This document shows, one piece after another, positions 35,394-41,315 of a stretch of DNA of 41,315 bases. The DNA is from an uncultured Faecalibacterium sp. (lineage in GTDB: Bacteria > Bacillota > Clostridia > Oscillospirales > Ruminococcaceae), in NCBI GenBank assembly GCA_900539945.1, contig UQDV01000022.1, forward strand, positions 1 to 41,315, read 5' to 3'. The position numbers were made by a program, and so were the translations under genes. How positions within the stretch are numbered: position 1 is the first letter of the stretch; every line of letters starts with the position of its first letter. The notes beneath the pieces are model-generated. The model saw nothing but the letters and a program-made list of their open reading frames with translations, ran no database searches and was not told the origin of the DNA.

Positions 35394-36024
35394 CGCGAAA
35401 AGCACCACCCGCAGAAAGCCCGTCCAGAGCGCGCAGGAGCGCCCGGCGACGCAGGCGGTACAGTTTCCCCTGTTTGCCCCCAAACCCCGTCAGACAGCCC
35501 CGCAGGAGGTGCAAGTGGTCATTTGCGAGTGCAGTGCAGATGCCGTGCGCGTCCGGCTACTGCCTGACCCCGCTGCCGTCTGGTGCATGATGGATGAGAC
35601 GTTTGGCACGCTGGGCTGGACGCGGCGCTACTACTTCGCAGATGGCCGTCTCTGGTGCGGCGTGGGCGTGTATCACCCGCTGATGAACAACTTCGCCATC
35701 AAGGACGCAGCTGCCCCGGCGGGCAAGCTGCAGATCTCTAACCCCGACAAGTGGAAGGAAAACGGCAGCTTTCTGGCTGCTTGCGCGCTCTGGGGTGCCG
35801 GTGCTGACGTGATGGCACTTCCCTCCCTGACCTTTGCCGCCGATCAGGTCAGCATTGACCCGGTGCACAAGCGGGCAAAGAACCCCAACGACCCGCCCAC
35901 GGTGGCGGGCTACCGTCTGCACAGCGCTCTGACCGTGGACAAGCTGCTGCGGGCTGAAGATGGGCACATCATCGGTGCGCAGCTGCTGCAGGGAGAGCGT
36001 AAAGTGGTATGGCAAGCAGAGTGA
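35371..36024 (+). CDS. Rad52/Rad22-like single-strand annealing protein (putative)
   Basis: A 217-residue protein. After a basic, disordered start of about 35 residues it has a Rad52-type pattern: LLPDPAAVWCMMDETFGTLG with W-T-R-R-Y, a beta strand GRLWCGVGVY, and WKENGSFLAACALWGAGADV followed by MALPSLTF, corresponding to the DAxKRAAxxxGIGRYLY region. The key helices are recognisable but conservation is low, so this is a family-level guess supported by context: NinB, HNH and SSB genes follow directly. The ATG at 35371 is preceded by AAAGGAG at slightly long spacing. Confidence 0.55.
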   Translation: MSTTAKSNAKSTTRRKPVQSAQERPATQAVQFPLFAPKPRQTAPQEVQVVICECSADAVRVRLLPDPAAVWCMMDETFGTLGWTRRYYFADGRLWCGVGVYHPLMNNFAIKDAAAPAGKLQISNPDKWKENGSFLAACALWGAGADVMALPSLTFAADQVSIDPVHKRAKNPNDPPTVAGYRLHSALTVDKLLRAEDGHIIGAQLLQGERKVVWQAE

Positions 36025-36554
36025 TCGGCCGCCTGCCGGTGGTGTATTATCCACAGACCGGCAAGCTGGAAGTGGAAAGCGCCGGGGAATTTGTGGAAAC
36101 TCAGCTCTTCCAGCGGCTGGATGAACTGGCCAAGGACAAGCCCCTGCGCCTGACCCTGACCGTGGAGCCAGAGCACCACAAGCGTAGCACGGCCCAGAAC
36201 AGCCTCATGTGGGCACTGCTCACCATCATGGCAGACCATTACAACGGCGGGCGCACCGGCGGCGTGACCCCGGAGGACTGCTATCTGGAGATGCTGGAGA
36301 AGTACGGTGCCAAGGTAGATTATCTGGAAGTCCCGGCGGGTGCTCTGGACATCCTCCGCGGCTGTTACCGCATCGTCCATGTGGTGGAGATCCTGGACAC
36401 CAACCGCTGCACGGTCAAGTGCACACAGGGTTCCAGCACCTTCACCACCGGCGAAATGAAAGCACTGATCGACGGGATCTTTGACCGCCTCGCTGAGATG
36501 GGCGTCAATGATCCCGTGGTAACTGCTTATTGGCAGGAATGGAGTGAACCATGA
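36009..36554 (+). CDS. NinB-like recombination protein
   Basis: A 181-residue protein of the lambda NinB (Orf) family, a recombination mediator that helps load annealing proteins on SSB-coated DNA. The signature KRSTAQNSLMWALLTIMADH matches the family K-R-S-x-x-Q-N-x-x-x-W-A motif, and the C-terminal half has the TFTTGEMKALIDGIFDRLAEM helix. It overlaps the Rad52-like gene by 16 bases, consistent with joint function. Length is close to the usual 140-190. Confidence 0.8.
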   Translation: MASRVIGRLPVVYYPQTGKLEVESAGEFVETQLFQRLDELAKDKPLRLTLTVEPEHHKRSTAQNSLMWALLTIMADHYNGGRTGGVTPEDCYLEMLEKYGAKVDYLEVPAGALDILRGCYRIVHVVEILDTNRCTVKCTQGSSTFTTGEMKALIDGIFDRLAEMGVNDPVVTAYWQEWSEP

Positions 36555-36787
36555 AACGCAAACGCTTTGAAAAGCTGATGATCTCGCAGCACAAATCACA
36601 GGCTCGCGATATCCGGCAGGCTGTCCGTACCATCATCGAACTGCGCCACTACTCTGAGGGGAACAAGGGCGTCCTGATGGTCTACAACGAAAAAGCCGAG
36701 TGCTTTACGGAGGCCACGCTGTACCCTTACGACGAAATGTATGCCAGGATTCAGAGAGGCCAGGGCGCTATTGGAAAGGAGTCTTGA
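36551..36787 (+). CDS. Small phage protein, paralogue-like pair member 1
   Basis: A 78-residue basic protein, MKRKRFEKLMISQHKSQARD with RQAVRTIIELRHYSEGN. Its opening K-R-F-x-K-L-M-x-x-x resembles that of the next gene. It starts in an ATGA overlap with the NinB-like gene. Unknown function. Confidence 0.6.
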   Translation: MKRKRFEKLMISQHKSQARDIRQAVRTIIELRHYSEGNKGVLMVYNEKAECFTEATLYPYDEMYARIQRGQGAIGKES

Positions 36788-36790
36788 CAG

Positions 36791-37021
36791 ATGACCAAGA
36801 AAATGACCCGCAAGCGCTTTTGCAAGCTGCTGATGGCTCACGGAACCGACCGGAACACCGCACGGGACTTGGCGCAGTGTATCAACGCCGCCCGGCGGTA
36901 TGGCTTCATTGATGGGTTCACCAGTAAACTTGTCAACGGCCAGAAGTATCAGGTCGACAATGTGCACTCTTACCGCGAGGCTTATGAGAGCACGCAAAAG
37001 GATGGGGTGCCGCTTGTCTAA
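36791..37021 (+). CDS. Small phage protein, paralogue-like pair member 2
   Basis: A 76-residue basic protein, MTRKRFCKLLMAHGTDRNTA with RDLAQCINAARRYG. It is similar at the start to the preceding protein (R-K-R-F-x-K-L-M). A short helical DNA- or protein-binding role is possible. Preceded by GGAAAGGAG. Confidence 0.6.
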   Translation: MTKKMTRKRFCKLLMAHGTDRNTARDLAQCINAARRYGFIDGFTSKLVNGQKYQVDNVHSYREAYESTQKDGVPLV

Positions 37022-37325
37022 AAGCATCATTCAGGCAGAGCGGGAGTGCTATATCTGCCGCCGCTGGTATGCGGTAAAAACCACGCGCGGGCTGGAGGAG
37101 CACCACATCCTCAATGGGCCGCTGCGCAGCTTCTCTGAGCGGCACGGTCTCAAGGTCTGGCTGTGCCACCAGCACCACAACGAGCCGGGCATGAGCCCGC
37201 ACCACAACGCCGCCTGCGCCCAGACCCTGAAAGCCGTTGCGCAGGCAAAATATGAGGAGAAGAACGGCCCCGGCGCACACGCTGCATGGATGGCCGCCGT
37301 TGGAAAGGACTATATCAATGCTTAA
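37002..37325 (+). CDS. Phage HNH-like nuclease protein
   Basis: A 107-residue protein with CYICRRW, EEHHILNGPLR and WLCHQHHNEPG, the spacing of a Cys/His-rich HNH (beta-beta-alpha metal) fold seen in many phage recombination blocks. The start is uncertain: ATG at 37002 is used, but ATG at 36984 and TTG at 37014 are possible. It overlaps the preceding gene and is followed by ssb with an 8-base overlap. Confidence 0.65.
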   Translation: MGCRLSKSIIQAERECYICRRWYAVKTTRGLEEHHILNGPLRSFSERHGLKVWLCHQHHNEPGMSPHHNAACAQTLKAVAQAKYEEKNGPGAHAAWMAAVGKDYINA

Positions 37326-37773
37326 TGTTACCGCTATCATGGGCCGCCTTGTGGCGGATCCTGAGCTCCGCACCACCCCGGCGGGCGTGAATGTCTGCCG
37401 TTTCCGCATTGCCTGTGACCGCAATTTTGCAAAGCCCGGCGAGCAGCGTCAGGCCGATTTTGTGGATATCGTGGCATGGCGGCAGCAGGCGGATTTTGTG
37501 TGCCGCTACTTCCAGAAGGGCAGTCTGGTCGCCATCAATGGCCGTCTCCAGACCAACAACTATCAGGACAAGAACGGCAACAACCGTACATCCGTTGCCG
37601 TGGTGGCGGACAACATCAACTTTGCGGGCTCCAAGGGCACCAGCAAGCCGGTGGACGAGGGCGGCGAGGCTGCCCCGCGCTCTGATGCCTGGCCGAAAGC
37701 AGACCCGCCTGCAAACTACGGCGGCGTGGACGATTTTGCAGTGATTGATGACAGTGACGATCTCCCGTTTTGA
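37318..37773 (+). CDS. ssb: Single-stranded DNA-binding protein
   Basis: A 151-residue SSB. The OB-fold begins MLNVTAIMGRLVADPELR and continues with ADFVDIVAWRQQADFVCRYF and GSLVAINGRLQTNNYQDKNG. A flexible linker leads to the acidic tip DDSDDLPF, which recruits partner proteins. GGAAAGGAC precedes the ATG. It supplies the phage recombination and replication functions on either side. Confidence 0.95.
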   Translation: MLNVTAIMGRLVADPELRTTPAGVNVCRFRIACDRNFAKPGEQRQADFVDIVAWRQQADFVCRYFQKGSLVAINGRLQTNNYQDKNGNNRTSVAVVADNINFAGSKGTSKPVDEGGEAAPRSDAWPKADPPANYGGVDDFAVIDDSDDLPF

Positions 37774-37791
37774 TTCAGGAGGACAAGCAGG

Positions 37792-38490
37792 ATGAGAAAA
37801 GACGGATATGTTGTGGTGCAGCCGTGGATGGTCACAGACTACAACCTCAACGGCAACAAACTCTTGATTTATGCCCTGATCTGGGGTTTTTCACAGGACG
37901 AACAGTCTTGCTTTTATGGCTCTGTCAGCTACATTGTGGAGTATTTCAAGCTGAGCAAACGGGCCGTGCTGAACCTGCTGGCTGAACTGGAAAAGGACGG
38001 CCTAATCCGCAAGTGGACTGAGCCGGTAAACGGCAGGCCCACAAACCGGTATGCAGCGCTTCGCCCTGCGGCGTGTGCTTCTGCGTCTGATGGGTGCAAA
38101 AAGTGCACCGGTGAAGAAAATGCACCGGTGAATAATGTGCACTCTGATGGGTGCAAAAAGTGCACCTCTACCGGTGCAGAATGTGCACCCAAGAAAGAAA
38201 ATAATAATAAAAGCGAGAATAAAGGGCCGTCCGCAACTCGTTTTTCACCGCCTACGGTGGAACAGGTCAGAGCGTACTTCCGGGAGCGTGGTGTCCCGTC
38301 TGCTGATGCTCAGACCGAGGCTGACAAGTTCGTTGACCGGTACGAGGCTAACGGGTGGATCGTGGGCAAAACCAGGATGAAGGACTGGAAAGCGGCAGCG
38401 CGTAACTGGCTGAGGAACCGGAAAGAGTGGGGCCAGCCCGCTGCACAGCCTGCAACCCCGTATGGCGGGCGTACATGGGAGGATCTGTGA
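37792..38490 (+). CDS. Phage replication initiator (replisome organiser-like)
   Basis: A 232-residue protein. Residues 1-85 form a winged helix (VVVQPWMVTDYNLNGNKLLIY, FYGSVSYIVEYFKLSKRAVLNLLAELEKDGLI). Residues about 98-140 are a linker with a repeated DGCKKCT phrase, which is where the DNA iterons lie. The C-terminus has the domain common to phage initiators (VEQVRAYFRERG, FVDRYEANGWIVGKTRMKDW). It would bind the iterons and load the downstream helicase. Its stop overlaps the helicase start (TGATG). AGGAGGACAAGCAGG precedes the ATG. Confidence 0.8.
   Translation: MRKDGYVVVQPWMVTDYNLNGNKLLIYALIWGFSQDEQSCFYGSVSYIVEYFKLSKRAVLNLLAELEKDGLIRKWTEPVNGRPTNRYAALRPAACASASDGCKKCTGEENAPVNNVHSDGCKKCTSTGAECAPKKENNNKSENKGPSATRFSPPTVEQVRAYFRERGVPSADAQTEADKFVDRYEANGWIVGKTRMKDWKAAARNWLRNRKEWGQPAAQPATPYGGRTWEDL
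38086..38223 (+). other. Prophage replication origin within the initiator gene
   Basis: A 24-base unit, core GGGTGCAAAAAGTGCACC, occurs perfectly at 38086-38109 and 38143-38166. Partial copies (TGCACCGGTG, TGTGCAC, GGTGCAGAATGTGCACC) lie between and after, up to 38190. An A-rich stretch, AAGAAAGAAAATAATAATAA, follows to about 38223 and would melt easily. Iterons plus an AT-rich element inside the initiator gene is the lambda O style of origin. Confidence 0.75.
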
Positions 38491-39674
38491 TGGACGTGCA
38501 AAGCGTATTGATAGGCGCGCTGCTGATGGACGATCAGCTGGCACCGTATTCCCTGCCGGAGTTGAGCATTGAGCATTTCCGGCCTGAACTGCAGCCCACC
38601 TTTGCAGCCGTGCAAGGGTTCTGGATCACAAAGGGCCTGCTGGATATCATGCAGATCGCGGCAAAATACCCAGACCAAAAGCAAAACCTGCTGTCCTGCG
38701 TGGCCTCCTGTGAGAGTGAGTGCATCCGGCTGACCCGTGACCGCGTGGAAGAGTGGACGCGGATCATCATGGAGGATGCTGCAAAGGTGCGTTTTCAGAG
38801 CCTTGCCTTTAAGGCCGTGGATGCTGCAACCGCCTTTGATGACCTGCCGGATCTGTATCAGCAGATGGGTCAGGCGCTGGATATCCACACCGAGAAGGGA
38901 GACTTTCAAAGCGTAGGCGAGCTGCTGGATGATTATATCCGACACTTGGGAGAGAAACCCCGGTACATCCGCACCGGTCTGTCCAAGCTGGACGAAAACC
39001 TGCATCTCATCCCCGGCAACTATTTCGTGATCGGCGGCAGACCCAGCGCAGGCAAGACCGCTCTGAGCCTCCAGCTTGCTGCCGGGATGGCAAAGCAGGG
39101 CAAGCGGGTGTGTTATTTCTCGCTGGAAACAGACCCGGCCACCCTGCAGGCGCGCTTGATCGCAAACCAGCTGTACGCTCCTCTCTCGGCGGTCAAAAAT
39201 AAAACCCTGTCAATAAACGAGCTCGACCGGCTGGCCGATATGAAGCGCTGGCCGTTGTACATTCGCTCTGCCGCAGGCAAGGGCGTGGCGTGGATCAAGG
39301 CGCAAGCTCTCCGCATGAAAGCAGATATCATTTTCGTGGACTATTTGCAGCTGATCCATGAGCGCGGCAGCAGCGACCGATACAACGCCATCACCGAAAT
39401 CTCCATTGCGCTGCATGAACTGGCCCAGACAACCGGCATCCTCGTTGTGGCTCTGGCCCAGCTGAACCGTAACGCTGCACGGGCTGAACCGTCCAACGCA
39501 GATCTGCGTGAATCCGGCCAGATCGAGCAGGACGCGGATGCCATTTTGCTGTTGTCCGCTGATGGTGACACCTATTTCAGCCGCCTGACCAAAAACAAAG
39601 AGGGCCGCGTGGGCAATGCCGGGCTGGAATTTGACAAGATGACGCAGCGCTTTACCTGCGTGACCGCAAATTAA
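38490..39674 (+). CDS. DnaB-family replicative helicase
   Basis: A 394-residue SF4 helicase. Residues 1-130 form the N-terminal DnaB domain (VQSVLIGALLMDDQLAPYSL). The core has Walker A GGRPSAGKTALSLQL (about 182-196), the CYFSLETDPATLQARLI segment, Walker B ADIIFVDYLQLI and the ALAQLNR motif. It forms a hexameric ring and unwinds the phage fork. The start overlaps the initiator stop, and GGGAGG lies 8 bases upstream. It is slightly shorter than chromosomal DnaB (about 440), as usual for phage versions. Confidence 0.92.
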   Translation: MDVQSVLIGALLMDDQLAPYSLPELSIEHFRPELQPTFAAVQGFWITKGLLDIMQIAAKYPDQKQNLLSCVASCESECIRLTRDRVEEWTRIIMEDAAKVRFQSLAFKAVDAATAFDDLPDLYQQMGQALDIHTEKGDFQSVGELLDDYIRHLGEKPRYIRTGLSKLDENLHLIPGNYFVIGGRPSAGKTALSLQLAAGMAKQGKRVCYFSLETDPATLQARLIANQLYAPLSAVKNKTLSINELDRLADMKRWPLYIRSAAGKGVAWIKAQALRMKADIIFVDYLQLIHERGSSDRYNAITEISIALHELAQTTGILVVALAQLNRNAARAEPSNADLRESGQIEQDADAILLLSADGDTYFSRLTKNKEGRVGNAGLEFDKMTQRFTCVTAN

Positions 39675-39717
39675 CAAGAGGCGCCGCCCGGCGGGGCGGT
39701 ATAGGAGGCAAACAAAA

Positions 39718-39954
39718 ATGGATTGTAGTTCTTGCAAGGCACGCCATAACTGTATGGCGGTGGTGATGCCCGGCTCTATTGCGTGTATGGCTCACCTGCT
39801 GCAAGCGGGTGGAACAAAGGCAGATGGGAACCCGTACCAGACACGCGGGGTGCCTAAATTCTGCCCGATTTGTGGCAAGCCGCTGAAAGTCATTGGAGCC
39901 GAGCGTTTTTGCAACAACGTCCAGTGCGAAAACAGATATATTCCTATGGGGTGA
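39718..39954 (+). CDS. Small zinc-ribbon phage protein
   Basis: A 78-residue Cys-rich protein: C-x-x-C at CSSC, then CMAVV, FCPICGKPL and FCNNVQCENRY. At least one rubredoxin-like zinc knuckle is likely. Such proteins are common next to phage methyltransferases but have no assigned role. AGGAGG lies 10 bases before the ATG. A GC-rich hairpin lies in the gap after the helicase gene. Confidence 0.65.
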   Translation: MDCSSCKARHNCMAVVMPGSIACMAHLLQAGGTKADGNPYQTRGVPKFCPICGKPLKVIGAERFCNNVQCENRYIPMG

Positions 39955-39961
39955 GCGTGCC

Positions 39962-40678
39962 ATGGACGGAAACATAAGTGTTTGCTACAACATGGACTGT
40001 ATGGAGGGCATGGCAAAAATCCCGGACGGGTATTTTGACCTCGCCGTTGTAGATCCTCCATACTTTTCCGGCCCAGAGCACCGCGGATATTATGGCTGTA
40101 AGCAAAGCAAGATCGGCGTGCGCCGTTGTTACTACCCTGTAATAGAATCGTGGGAAGTTCCGGGCAAGGCTTATTTTGACGAACTGCGCCGGGTTGCTGC
40201 GCACTATATCGTCTGGGGCTGCAATTATTTCGACTACGAGTTTGCACCCGGTAGGATCGTGTGGGATAAATGCAACCAGAGCACAAGTTTCTCGGATTGT
40301 GAGCTTGCTGCAACAGATCTGTTTGACAGCGTGCGTCTGTTCCGGTTCATGTGGAACGGTATGCTACAGGGAAAGAGCATTTCAGAGGGGTACATCATGC
40401 AGGGAAACAAGGCCCTGAATGAGAAGAGAATCCACCCGACGCAAAAGCCTGTTGCCCTGTATGACTGGATTTTCCAGCGGTACGCCAAACAGGGATGGAA
40501 AGTGCTTGACACACACCTCGGCAGCGGTAGCAGCAGGATTGCAGCCTACAATGCCGGGTTGTCCTTTGTAGGGTTTGAGCTCTGCAAAGAGTATTTCGAC
40601 CGGCAAGAGGAACGCTTTAGCGCATACACCTCGCAGCTGGATATGTTTCACCTGATGGACAACCTTATGGGGGAATAA
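39962..40678 (+). CDS. Phage DNA methyltransferase (DPPY type)
   Basis: A 238-residue S-adenosylmethionine-dependent DNA methyltransferase. Motif IV is VVDPPYFSGPEH and motif I is DTHLGSGSSRIAA near residues 184-196, with HPTQKPVALYDWIF as motif X just before it. The beta-type order with DPPY predicts N6-adenine (or N4-cytosine) methylation. No restriction enzyme is adjacent, so it is an orphan phage enzyme that may protect phage DNA. The ATG at 39962 follows GGGGTGAGC. Confidence 0.88.
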   Translation: MDGNISVCYNMDCMEGMAKIPDGYFDLAVVDPPYFSGPEHRGYYGCKQSKIGVRRCYYPVIESWEVPGKAYFDELRRVAAHYIVWGCNYFDYEFAPGRIVWDKCNQSTSFSDCELAATDLFDSVRLFRFMWNGMLQGKSISEGYIMQGNKALNEKRIHPTQKPVALYDWIFQRYAKQGWKVLDTHLGSGSSRIAAYNAGLSFVGFELCKEYFDRQEERFSAYTSQLDMFHLMDNLMGE

Positions 40679-40695
40679 AGGGAGGATTCAGTCCG

Positions 40696-41115
40696 ATGAC
40701 CTATGAAGAAAAAAAGGAATGGTTACGGCGGTACCGCAAGGCCGCAAAGCTGGAAAAGATCAAGTTGGAAGAGGTAGAGCGGTACCGCACAGACGCGGAG
40801 CACATCACACAGGTGCTCTCCCCTGTTCCCGGCGGCGCTGGTGACGGTCAGGCGCTGCCCCGCTCTGTGGAACGCATTACGGACGCTATGCAGGAAGCCA
40901 ACGCGCAGGTGATGAAGTGCCAGAGGATCTGCAAGGAGATCCTGAGCGTCATGAACCAGACCGTGGACATACAGGATTATGAAATCCTGTACCTGCGGTA
41001 CATCGGTGGCAAGAAGTGGGAGCAGATCGCCGTCAAGATGGGCATGGATGTGAGCCGGGTGTATCGCCGCCACAAGCTGGCCGTCAAGGCTCTGGACATC
41101 CCGGAGTGCCAGTAA
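40696..41115 (+). CDS. DUF1492/ArpU-type late transcription regulator
   Basis: A 139-residue protein with a helical N-terminus (EEKKEWLRRYRKAAKLEKIK) and a C-terminal sigma-70 region-4-like helix-turn-helix (YEILYLRYIGGKKWEQIAVK, MGMDVSRVYRRHKLAV). These are found just before the packaging genes in Firmicute phages and activate the late promoter. The repeat array and promoter lie directly after its stop. GGGAGG precedes the ATG. Confidence 0.82.
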   Translation: MTYEEKKEWLRRYRKAAKLEKIKLEEVERYRTDAEHITQVLSPVPGGAGDGQALPRSVERITDAMQEANAQVMKCQRICKEILSVMNQTVDIQDYEILYLRYIGGKKWEQIAVKMGMDVSRVYRRHKLAVKALDIPECQ

Positions 41116-41117
41116 AC

Positions 41118-41188
41118 GCACTGTTTTGAGGGCACTGCGCACTGTTTTGCACTGTTTTTGATGCAACGCGCACTGTTTTGCACTGTTT
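41118..41188 (+). repeat. Five phased GCACTGTTT repeats before the late promoter
   Basis: Copies start at 41118, 41139, 41149, 41170 and 41180: intervals of 21, 10, 21 and 10 bases, all on one face of the helix. They end 10 bases before the -10 box and are the likely binding site of the regulator encoded just upstream. Confidence 0.75.
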
Positions 41189-41194
41189 GACCTG

Positions 41195-41203
41195 TGATAT
41201 TAT
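41195..41203 (+). promoter_or_regulatory. Extended -10 late promoter
   Basis: TGATATTAT, an extended -10, with no good -35 (the position is occupied by the last two repeats). This fits an activator-dependent late promoter driving the packaging and structural genes to the right. Confidence 0.65.
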
Positions 41204-41212
41204 TAGACTGCG

Positions 41213-41257
41213 AAAGCCGCAAGGAGCTGGACAACATCCAACACCCTGCGGCTTTTG
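41213..41257 (+). terminator. Hairpin just downstream of the late promoter
   Basis: AAAGCCGCA (41213-41221) pairs with TGCGGCTTTT (41247-41256) across a 25-base loop that can pair further (GGAGCTGG/CCAACACC). It has the form of an intrinsic terminator, so it may limit leaky late transcription or be a site of antitermination. The remaining bases to the edge show nothing. Confidence 0.6.
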
Positions 41258-41315
41258 TATTGCCCGGCTGCGACAGGGGAACACCTTACCGACCAACAGC
41301 CTGAATGTACCAGCC

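Noticed and set aside
38086..38190. CRISPR-like direct repeats
   Set aside because: Only two full 24-base copies with irregular partial copies, inside a coding region and with palindromic cores; an iteron origin explains them.
41118..41188. CRISPR or tandem satellite at the right end
   Set aside because: The unit is only 9 bases and the spacing is 10 or 21, which is regulatory phasing rather than repeat-spacer structure.

Overview
The window looks like chromosome of a GC-rich gut Firmicute (Oscillospiraceae/Ruminococcaceae, most like Faecalibacterium or a close relative). The evidence is Gram-positive AAGGAGG ribosome binding sites, an LPQTG sortase-anchored surface protein, intrinsic terminators at most gene ends, and an SPP1-type holin. 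The genus is inferred from gene style only; there is no rRNA or housekeeping marker here.

Layout. (1) 1-350: the tail end of a phage lysis module (coiled-coil protein, holin). (2) 355-5315: an upstream control region and a 1485-residue LPQTG surface protein. (3) 5.3-10.5 kb, minus strand: a glycoside/amino-sugar block with a GH1 6-phospho-beta-glucosidase, a PTS EIIBC permease, an RpiR regulator and NagB, plus remnants of at least one lost gene. (4) 10.6-19.4 kb, minus strand: a sodium/solute symporter, N-acyl-D-amino-acid deacylase, AEC permease, RidA, a D-threonine-aldolase/D-serine-dehydratase-fold PLP enzyme, an IlvD/Edd sugar-acid dehydratase and an iron alcohol dehydrogenase. (5) 20.1-23.75 kb, plus strand, divergent from block 4: IclR regulator, 2-keto-3-deoxy sugar-acid kinase, DgoA-type aldolase and D-galactonate dehydratase. 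The space between blocks 4 and 5 carries two copies of TTGTCCGACAA, one just downstream of the symporter promoter. (6) 23.8-26.7 kb: FadR-type GntR regulator, LysR regulator, TraX-like membrane protein. (7) 26.8 kb to the end: the left part of a prophage integrated in a tRNA-Ser(GCT) gene.

Blocks 4 and 5 together read as one sugar-acid regulon. The deacylase, PLP lyase and RidA could convert an N-acetylated 2-amino-2-deoxy aldonate to a 2-keto-3-deoxy acid. The kinase and aldolase would then take that product, together with the products of the two sugar-acid dehydratases, to pyruvate and glyceraldehyde-3-phosphate. The individual families are well supported; the substrate is inference.

The prophage has attL, a zinc-ribbon integrase, a lysogen cargo segment, a CI/Cro switch with three matching operators, about a dozen small early genes, a structured non-coding stretch, a recombination block (Rad52-like protein, NinB, HNH, SSB), a replication block with iterons inside the initiator gene and a DnaB helicase, a DNA methyltransferase, and an ArpU/DUF1492-type late regulator followed by a helically phased repeat array and promoter. 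The cargo segment holds a Doc toxin with a 342-residue partner, a DUF4041/GIY-YIG protein and a fossil of a second CI gene. The structural genes and the other attachment site lie beyond the right edge.
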